A stretch of 64,000 nucleotides of DNA from Diploptera punctata (lineage: Eukaryota > Arthropoda > Insecta > Blattodea > Blaberidae): contig JASPKZ010001233.1 of NCBI GenBank assembly GCA_030220185.1, forward strand, positions 2,930,501-2,994,500. Reading direction: 5' to 3'. Every line of letters begins with the position of its first letter. Within the stretch, counting starts at the first letter, position 1. Positions 22,392 to 32,434 of the stretch are shown here, piece by piece. Made by a program: the position numbers and the translations under genes. Under the pieces are notes generated by a model. The model made no database searches. It was given only the letters and a program-made list of their open reading frames with translations, and was not told the origin of the DNA.

Positions 22392-22674
22392 GTTCGGATT
22401 TGTTCTCTTGCCTGTGAAGGTTGTACACTCCCTGAAAGGGATTGGTGCCTTACGGAGTGAAAGAGAGAGAAGATCAGTAGTTTAAATATTTTCTGGGGTT
22501 TTACTTGAATTTGTCATGCTGTAACAAATATATAACAACTTTATGTAAACATTCCATTTCTGTTGAATTAATGCTGTGTGATGCATTGTTCCTTATAGTA
22601 AACAGTAGTCTTTTTTAAAAAGTGTATAATTGTTATTTGGTATGAGGAATAAACTAGAATGAAAATAATTTTGG
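22392..22674. other. No feature recognised
   Basis: A short moderately GC-rich stretch (CCTGAAAGGGATTGGTGCC) lies here. No frame or family was recognised. Confidence 0.4.
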
Positions 22675-23181
22675 AATATTGAACCCTTTAAGATTTGAAA
22701 TAAAATTCTTTACACCTCACCTCATATCCAGTCTTCTAATTAAACCGGTTTTCGAAATCTAGGCAGTTTCATTATCAGTCATTTCACAATCAATTTTATG
22801 TCGTTCAGGAGAACTGCTTTTTATTCCATCTGTTGATGGACCATGAACTTCCAAATCAAATTCCCTGGAAATTTCAAAATTCATGCTTGGTTTGAAAAAG
22901 TCTAATTGAAAGAAAGGCTAGTTTAATAAAACAAGTATAAAAAACCAAAAGAGCTCAAGGCTTGGGAAAAAATCCACATTCACAAAAAACAAGAAAGAAA
23001 AATAATGAATTTTGAAATTCTTGAGGAATTTAACATGGAGGTTCATTGGTCCACCAACAGATGAAGTAAGAAGCACTTCTTCTGGATAGCAAAACATCAT
23101 TCGTAAAATTACTGACGTTGAAACTTGCTACGTACTGGTAATCAATGTCTTAGAGCACTAGATAAAATTATAAGAGCTATA

Positions 23182-24120
23182 CAGGGTGAAAATTATTTAA
23201 ACCCGACAAACTCTGGGAGGTTGTAGGGGACACCAAAACAAATATTTTTCCCTAATGTCATTTTTTCCTATGAGGATTATTTAAACCGGTAGAGGAAGAT
23301 TTCTCTGGCGGCAAATTAATTAAACCAACAAACACTTTTGCATTTTTTATTACCAAGAGACAACACATTAACACAATGCAATTACTTAAATTACAGTAGA
23401 GGTTAAAAAATGCCTCCATAGACATGTAAACAAGGGTTACACCGGCGGATCATGTTCTGTCTAACACTGGCAAAAACTCCAGGAGTATCGTTAATTGCTC
23501 CTGTTGCTGCTACTATCCGGGCAACCAGACCCTTTTCTGATGCAACAGGAGTTGTGTAAACAAGGTTGTGCATCTCTCCCCACACAAAAATTCCAAAGGG
23601 GTCATATCTGGGGATCGAGCAGGCCATGGTACAGGACCACCTCTGCCAATCAACTTTTCTGAAAACCGTTGGTTCAAGAATCGATGCACATGACGACTGA
23701 AATGTGCTGGCGCCCCGTCATGTTGGAACCACATGCATTGTCTTGTAGGGAGCGGGACGTCTTCCAGCAATTCTGGCAATGCTCTGGCGAGAAAATTGTA
23801 ATAGTGCCTGCCATTTAATGGCCTAGGTAGGAGATACGTCCCAATTAAACAGTCCCCAACAACACCGGCCCACACATATCAGTGTACTCACTCCAGGTGT
23901 ATTGCCCCATTAGTAAATAGATACAATTCACTACTACACAGGTGGACAAAACAATTCCTACCATCAAGAGCAGTTGCAGTCATGACAACTGAAGAGCGTA
24001 ATGCGCCCTCTACCAGTTTAAATAATCCTCATAGGAAAAAAATGGCATTAGGGAAAAATATTTGTTTTGGTGTCCCCTACAACCTCCCAGAGTTTGTCGG
24101 TTTAAATAATTTTCACTCTG
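23182..24120 (-). mobile_element. Mariner-type deletion derivative (939 bp)
   Basis: The TIRs, CAGGGTGAAAATTATTTAAA at left and CAGAGTGAAAATTATTTAAA read inward from the right, extend over about 110 bp including ATTTTTCCCTAATGTC. TA precedes the left end (23180-23181); the right side now reads CA. The body has lost the N-terminal half of the transposase. Confidence 0.85.
23403..23875 (-). pseudogene. Mariner transposase C-terminal half, frameshifted
   Basis: The frame at 23513-23875 holds WAGVVGDCLIGTYLLPRPLN, FQHDGAPAHFSRHVHRF (second catalytic D) and WPARSPDMTPLEF. A frameshift then switches to 23403-23627, giving GIFVWGEMHNLVYTTPVASE. The third acid position reads E instead of the D of DD41D relatives, at the same 41-residue spacing. 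The helix-turn-helix region and first aspartate are deleted, so the protein is inactive. Confidence 0.8.
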
Positions 24121-24154
24121 CATATATCTCTCAAGGCAACAGAAGCTTTGAATT

Positions 24155-24258
24155 AAATTAAATTATTTTGAGTCTCTGAAATCTTACCTCAATATTAATG
24201 TTGATTTGTTCTTGAACATGTTTTGATTAGTCTTCTAATCATCTTCAGCATCTTGGCC
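24155..24258 (-). mobile_element. Short PLE 3' fragment with imperfect 14-bp TSD
   Basis: AGAAGCTTTGAATT at 24141-24154 and AGAAGCTTTGATTT at 24259-24272 flank 104 bp. That segment matches the 3' region of the PLE at 45449 (TTACCTCAATATTAATGTTG, then TTCTTGAACATGTTTTGA) plus a hammerhead-side segment (CATCTTCAGCATCTTGGCC). Confidence 0.65.
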
Positions 24259-24809
24259 AGAAGCTTTGATTTACAACATTGCCAGATTTAAAAATGGTGT
24301 AGGCTTACTTCTGTCTTTTGCACTGCTTCTTAGCGAAAATATGAGACTTTTTTTTTCCCCCAATTTATTATTGCAAAACTGGGATGCTGCCTATACATGC
24401 ACGTGGCCTATACATGCGTAAATATAGTATTGTCACTGATATAAAAATTGGACAGGAGTGGCTGGGCCACATTCTCAGGATGGACGATAATAGAATTCCT
24501 AAAATATTATTGGATGCCAGATCAAGTGGTAAAAGAAGAGTTGGAAGATCCAAATTACGGTGGTTAGATGATGTCCAGGATGAGCTTGGGAAGACAGGAA
24601 TTAAGAGATGGAGATGGGGAGCTTTTGTTAAAGAGAGGATTGTGCGTCAGTTCTTAAGGAGGTCAATGCTAAACTATAAGGGCTGTAAGACCTCAAATGA
24701 TGATGAAACTGTCTAGGTTTTGAAACCGGTTTAATTGGAAGACAGGATATGTGAGGTGTAAAGAATTTTATTTTAAATCTTAAATTAAAACCTCATAGTG
24801 ATATTTCCT

Positions 24810-25289
24810 TTCAAAAAATCTTAAAACTAAAAATTTATAATTCTATTATTCTACCAGTTATATTATATGCATGCAAAACATGGACTCTTACTTTAAAGGG
24901 AGGAAAGGAGATTACGAGTATTTGAGAACAAAGTTCTTAGGAAAATTTTTGGACAAGGAGAGATGACTACATAACGGTGAACTACATGGTCTTTATAGGA
25001 AACCAGATATAATAAGAACAGTTAAGTCTCGTAGACTGCGATGGGCAGGACATGTGGCACAAATGGGGAATGAAAGACATTCATGGAAGCTTCTTGTAGG
25101 AAAACCAAAGGGAAAACACCCAGTTGGTAGACCAAGAATGAGGTGGAAGAATAATATTAACTATGATTTGAGGGAAGTACATTATACAGGGAATGATGGG
25201 AAAACATTAGCTGAGGATAGGGGTGTATGGAAAGCTTGTGTCCATGCGGCCATGAACCTACAGTTTCGATAGTGACAGTGAGTTAGAGT
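24810..25289 (+). mobile_element. 5'-truncated nLTR-1 with 14-bp TSD inside the PLE tail
   Basis: TAGTGATATTTCCT at 24796-24809 and 25290-25303 are the two halves of the PLE tail duplicated at insertion. Coding covers the polymerase C-terminus: LPVILYACKTWTLTL, then the open frame 25054-25272, MAQMGNERHSWKLLVGKPKG through VWKACVHAAMNLQ. Stops and indels occur upstream. It ends at GACAGTGAGTTAGAG. Confidence 0.85.
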
Positions 25290-25349
25290 TAGTGATATTT
25301 CCTGTAATAGTTCAATATTGAACCCTTAGTAAGTACAGTTAAAAGCTTC

Positions 25350-25515
25350 GTAAGTCTTAGGGTAGTAGGAGGTTAAGGCTCTCATCTATGTAGAAAACTG
25401 GCTTCAGTTATTAGCCCTGCATGATGGCCACCTTTACCCCAGAACATACTCTGGTACTCATTTCCATTAGAGGTTAAGTCTACCCTAGGATCATGGTATC
25501 ACCAGAATATTTAAG
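25350..25515 (-). repeat. SINE family C, 5'-truncated
   Basis: The segment matches the reverse complement of the family C body: GGTAGTAGGAGGTTAAGGCT, GGTACTCATTTCCATTAGAG and ATGGTATCACCAGAA. The tRNA head is missing. Confidence 0.75.
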
Positions 25516-25555
25516 CCATTTAAAAAGTTTTATAAAACTTTATCATCATCCAGTA

Positions 25556-26115
25556 TCATGGCAGCTGCCGCCGTCTTCCGGAAACCAAACGCCATTCCTC
25601 TCTGTCCATCCATTGATCTTCCTCCAATCCTCTGATATTCATAGCTGCTTGTACCCCTTCTATCCAAGTTTTCTTCGGACTTCCTCTTTCTATTGGGATC
25701 CATTCTATAACAATTTTAGGCAATCTTTGCTCTGGCATTGTTTTGACATGGCCATACCACTGGAATCTTTTCTTTTTTATAATGTCTATGATATCCGGCT
25801 CCTCTTGTACACCCATAATTTCCCTTATTTCGTATTCTATCCATTCTAGATTTTCCAGCTGATCTTCTTAAAACATCCATTTATGTACTTAAAATTCTTT
25901 TCATTTCCCTGGTAGGAATTTGCCAGACTTCAGCACCATATGTTAAAATGCTGTGAATTATGGTTTGATATATTTGTAATTTTCTATTTTTTGTAATATT
26001 TTTGCTCCACCAAACAGAGTTTAAAGCATTTATTGCTTGTTTTGTTTGTGCGATTCTATTTTTAATTTCCATTGTGTTATCGCCTGAATGGTCTAATTTT
26101 GTTCCTTAATAAGTG
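25556..26115 (-). mobile_element. Non-LTR retrotransposon C-terminal fragment (fourth family)
   Basis: Minus strand from right to left: IKNRIAQTKQAINALNSVWW, then LQIYQTIIHSILTYGAEVWQ (open 25881-26072). After a frameshift come IIKKKRFQWYGHVKTMPEQR and RGSPKKTWIEGVQAAMNIRG (open 25556-25816). This is the post-RT region of a non-LTR polymerase. The order is preserved but at least two breaks exist. Confidence 0.75.
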
Positions 26116-26149
26116 CATTCAATACTAGGTTTTAGTTCTTCTCCATTGT

Positions 26150-26410
26150 TGAAATTTTATAAAACTTATGATGGGAATTAACATTATAAGGCTTCCAAAT
26201 TAATAAAATTTGTAAATGAGTTGTACATCGTCTCACCTCATACACTCAGTGTTCTTCAAAACGCAGGACCGCGGTTTCAGAAACAGTCATTCCTATCATC
26301 AGCCAACTGCCGTCTAATGTTGATTTGATGAACTTTGAGATCAAATCTTGCTCATCAAGAATAGGTCCATGACCTTTTGCATCCAGAATTAAGAGTCCTT
26401 CCATCTCTTT
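26150..26410 (-). mobile_element. PLE single arm, minus orientation
   Basis: The left edge has the inverted tail (TTATAAAACTTATGATGGGA, then ATTAACATTATAAGGC). The minus strand holds ATGATAGGAATGACTGTTTC around a hammerhead-like site, and coding for HGPILDEQDLISKFIKSTLD, the end of the PLE endonuclease. No opposing arm is visible. Confidence 0.65.
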
Positions 26411-26548
26411 TTTGATCTTTCAGGTGTCCTCCCATCCTCTCGTAACTTACCTCTTGTTATGTGTACATTTCTATCTGGTGTCATGCAATATATTTATATG
26501 TATTGGGACTTATGTCAACGTGAACCAAGCAAAATAAACTTCAAGGTG

Positions 26549-27704
26549 ATCTCTAAAATAGTATGTTCCACTAGATATTGTGTGTTTTGTAATATTCATC
26601 TTCATAACGTGTAGCCAGCCATAGCTGACAACATGAATTCATTGCTTACAGTGTGATTCAGAAATATGGCTATACGTTTGATCACATTTTGTGACGAAAA
26701 TATTATTACTAAAGGAAATATGATGTTATCATTGGAAAGGAATCCTTCAAATTACAACAATAGAACAAAACAAATCACTTACAACAAAACTAAGCAAGTC
26801 ACTTTATTGCTTCAAACTGTTTGCCATTTACATCCAAGCATAATTGGCAATGCTTTGGGAAGTCATTCATTGCATTACGATACATGTTTAGAGGAATATC
26901 TCTAATTTCTTCCTCAATCACTAATTTTAGCATGTCGACGTCTTGAGGTTTCCAGGCATAAACCTTCTCCTTCAAATAACTCCATAACCAATAGTCACAT
27001 GCTGTGAGGTCAGGGGAATGGGCTGGCCATTCAATGGGGCCTCTTCCTGTTTTGCAAATGATCATCCAAAATTTCTCTCACTGCAATTGCATAGTGAGGA
27101 GGTGCACCATCCTGCTGGAATAAACAATCTCTAAAATAGTATGTTCCACTAGATATTGTGTGTTTTGTAATATTCATCTTCATAACGTGTAGCCAGCCAT
27201 AGCTGACAACATGAATTCATTGCTTACAGTGTGATTCAGAAATATGGCTATACGTTTGATCACATTTTGTGACGAAAATATTATTACTAAAGGAAATATG
27301 ATGTTATCATTGGAAAGGAATCCTTCAAATTACAACAATAGAACAAAACAAATCACTTACAACAAAACTAAGCAAGTCACTTTATTGCTTCAAACTGTTT
27401 GCCATTTACATCCAAGCATAATTGGCAATGCTTTGGGAAGTCATTCATTGCATTACGATACATGTTTAGAGGAATATCTCTAATTTCTTCCTCAATCACT
27501 AATTTTAGCATGTCGACGTCTTGAGGTTTCCAGGCATAAACCTTCTCCTTCAAATAACTCCATAACCAATAGTCACATGCTGTGAGGTCAGGGGAATGAG
27601 CTGGCCATTCAATGGGGCCTCTTCCTGTTTTGCAAATGATCATCCAAAATTTCTCTCACTGCAATTGCATAGTGAGGAGGTGCACCATCCTGCTGGAATA
27701 AACA
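26549..27704. repeat. Recent 578-bp tandem duplication
   Basis: The 578 bp starting ATCTCTAAAATAGTATG at 26549 repeats from 27127. Only one difference is visible (GGAATGGGCTGG versus GGAATGAGCTGG). The unit spans host flank, the left mariner TIR and the transposase C-terminus, so it postdates both insertions. Confidence 0.93.
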
Positions 27705-28558
27705 TTGTTCTTGTTCAGCACTTTGCATTACCGGCAAGACAATTTGTCTAAGGATATCACTATACTGATCACCATTAACAGTCTCATCCAAAATTCACAT
27801 TCCTAACAGTCCTTTCCATCCGATCATAGCCCAAACAGTGACTTTGCTGCATCTTAAACGTGTCTCTTCAATAATATTAGGATTCTCTGTACCATAATAG
27901 TGACAATTGTGTCCGATTAACATGTCCGTTCACATGGAAAATAGCTTCATCAGAAAAGTGCAATTTTGTGTACCAATGTTTGTCGTTTGCTGATTCCCTT
28001 ACAACAAATTCACAAAATTCCATCCGCCTGTCAGGGTCGTCTTTATTAAGTTTGTGGACACGAATCGGTTTGAAGGGGTGGTACTCCTCACGCTTGATAA
28101 CACGACACACATTCGGTTAACTGATATGAAGCTCACGTGCAGCTTGGTGGGTTGATTTTTGTGGGCTAGCGTCAAACGCCTCCACAATTCTCTTCGTTGT
28201 TTCTGCATCCGTGCTAATGCAAGGCCTTCCAGGAGGTTTGATTTTCTGCATCCTTCCCATTTCCAGCAGTCGTTTTCCCCACTTCCGCACAGTCGACGGC
28301 TGCAATGCTACATTAAACTCACGTCTTTGCTGCCTCACGATCATTAGCATATGTTATTGCCCATGTAGCAATTGTAATTTGCTGTTGCATATTCAACGCC
28401 ATTTTGACTAATGACGTAAGTTCTAAATTGTTTTGTTTTATTCCATTGTTGTAATTTGAATAATTGCCTTTCCAACGGTATTTTCATATTTCCTGTAATG
28501 ATAATATTTTCATCACACAACCCGATCAAATGTATAGCCATATTTATGATTCACTCCG
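26649..28558 (-). mobile_element. Mariner-type transposon (second DD41D-like), enlarged by tandem duplication
   Basis: The left end CAGTGTGATTCAGAAATATG follows TA (26647-26648). The right end, CCATATTTATGATTCACTCC, precedes TA at 28559-28560. TIR similarity extends about 120 bp. Removing one 578-bp copy leaves about 1332 bp, close to the 1327 bp of the element at 18236. Confidence 0.88.
27377..28402 (-). pseudogene. Mariner-type transposase, several frameshifts
   Basis: The start is MALNMQQQITIATWAI at 28402. Then come the HTH region (LQPSTVRKWGKRLLEMGRMQ; DASPQKSTHQAARELHIS), LHFSDEAIFHVNGHVNRT (first D), ETVNGDQYSDILRQIVLPVM, FQQDGAPPHYAIAVREIL (second D) and IEWPAHSPDLTACDYWLWSY (third D). 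The last block also occurs in the duplicated copy (26799-27065). Allowing for one indel, spacing between the second and third D is again about 41. At least three frame changes plus a stop after ARELHIS show it is dead. Confidence 0.85.
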
Positions 28559-29029
28559 TACTTATGCTATAAGATGCAATGGGGCTGCACTTGAACGTGC
28601 AGCTTACGTGGGCATTCAAGGTGAGTGTCCACGTGGTTAAAAGAAAGAGATATAGGAAAGACAGAAATGAACCCTTCGGCCTCGAATACTCTAATACCTT
28701 CAGGGTCAAAGAAACAAGAGGTCAGGCAAGGGAGACTGGATAGGAAAGTAAAAAGAGGGATCTGGTACTAGGAAAGGAAGAAATACCAGATCGCTTAAAA
28801 GTAAAAGGAGCAAAACACAAGTAAGTGGAAGCAATGTTTTGCTCAGCTTGGGCGCCTTGTGGTCGCCATCCACATATCCCTATATGGGGACCCCAGAGGT
28901 TGTGTTTTGTAATATAAAAAGAAATATATATTCTAAAACATAGAATATCTAGTCGAACATATTTTTTTAAAAGGTCAGCTTGAAGTTTATTTTGCTTGTC
29001 CTGAAAACTATGGTCTTTTTTACTTAAGC

Positions 29030-29720
29030 TTGGTCTTTTGACAAATGAGGGAAGTTATGAAGAACTGGCTGAATTCAAATACCTAGGAACAATAATTATA
29101 AATAGGAATGAGTTGCACAAAGAAATTAAACATAGGCTATTATATATTACAGGAACTCTTGTCATCCCAACTTCTCTAAGAAAAACAGTTATTTTGCCAA
29201 TTATATTATATGGATGCGAAACACTGACTCTTATTTTAGGGGAGGAGAAAAGATTATGAGTATTTGAGAATAAAGTTTTTAGGAAAATTTTTGACCAAAA
29301 AGAGATTAACAAACAGGCAAATGGAAAAGACATAACAGTAAACTACATGATCTTTATAGGAAACTAGATATAATATGTATATATGTAGCTAATGCTCTGG
29401 AGTTAACAATAATGTTATTCTCCTTTTTTTCTTCCCAATACTTGAATGTCACATTTTGATAATTTTGAAGAGGAAACTAGATATAATAAGAAGGAATTAA
29501 TATTGAAATGATATGCATATGAATTGGAAACCAGGTAATTCACTGTTTAGAGCACTAGTGTACAGACCCAGAGACATCAAGTTCGAATCCTGATTCAGGC
29601 GTTTCTCTTCAAATAAATAATAAGATCAGTTGAGTCTTGCAGAAAGGAATGGGCAGATCATGCGAACAGGTCACATGGTTTTATTTTGACAAGAATCACT
29701 TTAACAGCAGACAGGGTGTA
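29030..29720 (+). mobile_element. nLTR-1 fragment broken by SINE A and other DNA
   Basis: The frame 29038-29259 reads MTNEGSYEELAEFKYLGTII, EIKHRLL and LPIILYGCETLTLILGEEKR. The nLTR-1 sequence continues brokenly at about 29280-29380 (GLYRKPDII region), restarts at 29458 (GAAACTAGATATAATAAGAA) and again at 29622 (AGATCAGTTGAGTCTTGCAG). The gaps are filled by a SINE A copy and an unassigned stretch. Confidence 0.7.
29530..29620 (+). repeat. tRNA-like SINE, family A, degraded
   Basis: GGTAATTCACTGTTTAGAGC (A-box region) and AGTTCGAATCCTGATTCAGG (B-box and acceptor) are followed by TTTCTCTTCAAAT. It lies inside the nLTR-1 copy. Confidence 0.6.
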
Positions 29721-29724
29721 GGGC

Positions 29725-30330
29725 AGGTCCTTCACTGCAGTCATAGCATTTTCATGCTATCCTTTGCAGCTTTACTAATAAAACTACAGGCTGTAAAATG
29801 TTTAATTGTAATTAGTTCATTAACTTTAAAGACTTTAAACCTATACATAATCTAGAAATGTCATAAAAGGCAACCTGGTGGCATTGGACAAACAAAAAAA
29901 CCGTCTTTAGTTATGGCATATATAAAACTTCATTGCTGAAATAAGAGATTCTAGCAAAATTTTTCTGCCCTTTTACGTTGAGTTTTAAAAAGGTGACATT
30001 AATGAATTAATGAGCTTAGCTGTTATAAAACAACATTAAATAAAATTATCTATTAATAAAGCAATATTATCAACTTTCATGCATCTTGAGTTCAGTATGT
30101 GTTGATCCATTTTCATTCAATGGTGCCTCTATAATATGCAAGTAATGGGAATGCATGTGCATGAGATTTTTTTTGTATTCATATACCTAGTTCCTTTTAT
30201 TATGTCTTTTGCTACAATTTTTATTTTGTTTTTTTAGTGCCCTATTTGATTAATGTAATCAAAGAAATTGAATCATTTATTTACATCTCGTCTCATATAT
30301 TGGTCTCTCATCTGGGACATATTTTGAAGG
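29725..30330. other. AT-rich stretch, nothing recognised
   Basis: No shared repeat or convincing frame was found. ACATCTCGTCTCATATATTG near 30282 is reminiscent of a PLE arm start but is too short to assign. Confidence 0.4.
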
Positions 30331-30334
30331 ACAT

Positions 30335-30513
30335 TTCATTAATTTTCGGCCAGAAATTGAGATGAATGTTATTGGAAGCCGTGGAGAGATTCAAACGTCG
30401 CTATCAAATATTCAGCATACTTGGGAAGCAACCATCACTGGGAAGGGATGTAGCCATTTAACCAGACTGAAAGATTTTCAAAAGAAAGTAAAACAAATTA
30501 TGAAGACAATTTA
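30335..30513 (+). other. Unrecognised 60-codon open frame ending at a PLE palindrome
   Basis: The frame reads GHFINFRPEIEMNVIGSRGE, then IQTSLSNIQHTWEATITGKG and CSHLTRLKDFQKKVKQIMKT, with a stop at 30511-30513 formed at the palindrome edge. A methionine is available at 30363. Amino-acid composition looks protein-like. It could be an exon or transposon fragment. No function is assigned. Confidence 0.3.
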
Positions 30514-30745
30514 GGTAGAATTTTTTTATCACTCACCTCATATTGTTCTTCTTTTGACTATAAATTAGTTTCGGAACATAGTTTCTGTTCCATCCTCAGT
30601 ATCGTCACGACCGTTGATCTGTCGTCTTGAAGAGCAACGGTTGTGATGATACTGAGGATGGAACAGAAACTATGTTCCAAAACTAGTTTATAGTCAAAAG
30701 AAGAACAATATGAGGTGAGTGATAAAAAATTCTACCTAAATGAAT
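30514..30745. mobile_element. PLE-type palindrome with hammerhead-like core
   Basis: Arms of about 105 bp mirror around 30627: TTTAGGTAGAA...TCACTCACCTCATATTG against CAATATGAGGTGAGTGA...TTCTACCTAAA. The right arm contains CTGAGGATGGAACAG...CTATGTTCCAAAACTAG, a degenerate hammerhead arrangement. No tail box or TSD was found, so identification rests on structure. Confidence 0.6.
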
Positions 30746-30954
30746 ATAACTGAAATAGAGACAAATATTTTACTCACTTTTTTAAGGTAGATGTTGGAAA
30801 TGTTGTCCATCTTGAATTATGCATTTCTGGCATTCATTAATAAATCTAGGAATACCTTCTGGAGCACTGCTTTTGATATACCATGATTTCTTGTGTAATT
30901 ACATAATTGCACTCCCTAATTCATCCAGAGTATGTGGATTATTATGATAAATAT

Positions 30955-31650
30955 TAAAACACAAAAAAATGTGTTCATATGTAAAATTTCAGCCTGCGTA
31001 CGTTTGTGCTTGCAAATCTTTAAAAGTAGTCAGTTGATTGACTTGAAATTTTGATACAATATTGCTTTTGAATACTCGCAAGTTTTTATAGTAAAATGAA
31101 ATTTTGACAAAACGTTGCAGTCAAATATACACGTGTTCAAGTTTAAACGACTTTAATATCCAATACATTTTGCATTTGCTATCATTATCAATAAAGCGCA
31201 AGGGCAATCTTGGCCGAGTGTGCAATTTGAATTTAAGAAAATATCTTGTGTAAATTTGTTCAAATCGGAAAAATGGACAAAGTTTGTTTGAACTGCAAAA
31301 CAAAATTTAAAGGAGAATCCCTGGGAATATGCTGCACGAGAAGAATTAATTTATTTAAACAGCTCAACAAATTTTGATGTTATATTTTTTAACCAGGACG
31401 TCCACTCAAAAGACTTCTGGATGGTGTTTCTCTTGAGGCCGAAACAGGTCAACAAATGGCCTAAATTCGTGAATGTACTATGATGATGATGATGATTTTA
31501 ACATTAACATTTTCCAGAATTGGATACAGTTTTACTTTCTAAAATAAAAGCTCAACAAATCTTTAAGAAAATTCTTTTTACTTATTCAACTAAAAATAAC
31601 ATATATTAATTTATTTAGGAGTAGCAGTGCATGCCAGGTATTAGCTAGTT
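30955..31650 (+). mobile_element. Possible Helitron remnant
   Basis: At 31273 the + strand reads MDKVCLNCKTKFKGESLGIC, a cysteine motif like that preceding Helitron Rep/helicase proteins (C-x2-C...GMCC). About 350 bp downstream the sequence ends GCCAGGTATTAGCTAGT|TAA; CTAG followed by T is typical of Helitron 3' ends. Most of the element is missing and a SINE is inserted at 31373. Confidence 0.35.
31373..31548 (-). repeat. Truncated SINE G-like tail with an inserted non-LTR 3' end, 12-bp TSD
   Basis: AGCTCAACAAAT at 31361-31372 and 31549-31560 flanks 176 bp. The outer parts match SINE G-associated sequence near 2740-2790 (TTTGATGTTATATTTTTT; AATTGGATAC). Between them, about 31395-31497 encodes GRPLKRLLDGVSLEAETGQ and ends in (ATG)5, the 3' tip of a non-LTR retrotransposon. 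Confidence 0.55.
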
Positions 31651-32422
31651 AATTATAAAAATTAAGTCTTGCATTAAAGTTAGCAGTACATAATCTATGA
31701 ACATGACAAATTTTGTATGGATAAAACTTCATACTTTTAAGTGCTCTTAGTACAGATTATTTAATATTCCAATTTCCTAAACTGGCTGCATTTTCTAGGA
31801 CTAATTCAATTCTCACACAAATAAAAATTTTCTTGGGTCACTGAACTCACTGTGACTACATATAGTACAGATCCGAGGATACGGATGGAAACAAAGCACT
31901 ATCATAGTCTAGCATCAAGTACCGCAAAACACTTCAACAAGCCTCGATAAATAGCCAATCCTTGCCTGCTGATGGTTGTTTGCCAAGTACGCTGAATGTT
32001 TGCTAGTGCTTTCTAACTCTCTATATATACTCAATTCTATGATTTTCTATCCATGAGATGTAAATAATCAATTCAGTTTCTTTGACAAATTTCATCATAA
32101 TTAGAGATAGTAGTTTTTTTGCAATCGCAATAAGTACAAAATATGTATGACGGTATACAAACCATAAATTTAAGTAATGTTCAATGTGGATTACTAATGC
32201 TATCAATACTCATAATTTTGTATTTCAAATTCAATTACATATATTACTGCTGTTTTTGAATTCATGATAAAATGCTAAATTTTGCATAAAATGCAAACAA
32301 AAAAAGACATGTTTCTGTGAAATTGTCTTTTTTTAATGGCTTTCCTGTACCCATGAGATACTGTTACCTGTAGTTTCGGTAGTTCTGAGTGTGAGACCAG
32401 CCTCATGGGTTAGAGGTCAGAG
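31651..32422. other. No gene recognised
   Basis: AT-rich DNA. Short minus-strand frames (for example 32021-32206) are hydrophobic and AT-driven, with no recognisable motif. Confidence 0.45.
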
Positions 32423-32434
32423 CTTCTGAATACA

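Larger units (their letters stand above)
23125..24699 (+). mobile_element. Non-LTR retrotransposon insertion (third family) inside the PLE
   Basis: The PLE right arm stops at GACGTTGAAAC (23114-23124) and resumes at ATGATGAAAC near 24700, an approximate target duplication. The inserted block ends with an open frame on + (24384-24716): WLGHILRMDDNRIPKILLDA, then GKRRVGRSKLRWLDDVQDEL and KTGIKRWRWGAFVKERIVRQ, a non-LTR polymerase C-terminus. It contains two later insertions, a mariner derivative and a small PLE fragment. The 5' region is unrecognisable. Confidence 0.55.
22689..25313 (+). mobile_element. PLE palindrome with 14-bp TSD, split by later insertions
   Basis: AATATTGAACCCTT occurs at 22675-22688 and 25314-25327. 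The left arm runs 22689-22900 (minus; contains the mirrored hammerhead). The right arm starts near 22905, encoding ELKAWEKIHIHKKQERKIMN, is interrupted at 23125, resumes at about 24700 (GAAACTGTCTAGGTTTTGAA) and reaches the tail AAAACCTCATAGTGATATTT. The tail is split by nLTR-1 at 24810 and completed at 25290-25313 (TAGTGATATTTCCTGTAATA). Removing the insertions restores a palindrome of about 570 bp. Confidence 0.8.
26596..28900 (-). mobile_element. GC-rich retroposon (SINE-like) with 15-bp TSD, split by a mariner
   Basis: TGTGTTTTGTAATAT at 26581-26595 and 28901-28915 is a perfect 15-bp duplication. Inside, outside the mariner, are 26596-26648 and a GC-rich segment 28559-28900 whose minus strand includes GGCGACCACAAGGCGCC and TTGCTTCCACTTACTTGTG. 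This resembles a conserved repeat I have met in other invertebrate genomes. No convincing A/B boxes and no coding were seen. Length without later additions is about 395 bp. Confidence 0.55.
26527..28998. repeat. Inverted repeat arms bracketing the 26.6-28.9 kb insertion
   Basis: CAAGCAAAATAAACTTCAAG (26527 onward), CTAAAATAGTATGTTCCACT and AGATAT mirror 28930-28998 (ATATCTAGTCGAACATA, then CTTGAAGTTTATTTTGCTTG). This looks like an older fold-back or PLE-like palindrome into which the later retroposon inserted. Confidence 0.55.

Noticed and set aside
26666..27483. Two identical 79-codon plus-strand frames as a duplicated gene
   Set aside because: They are antisense to the mariner TIR and transposase end, duplicated with the 578-bp unit.
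30514..30745. Bacterial-type terminator or attenuator hairpin
   Set aside because: The perfect-looking inverted repeat is over 100 bp per arm and belongs to the PLE-type palindromes.
31361..31560. Retrotransposon with its own 12-bp TSD
   Set aside because: The TSD encloses SINE G-like flanks on both sides of the non-LTR tip, so the TSD belongs to the outer SINE-like insertion.
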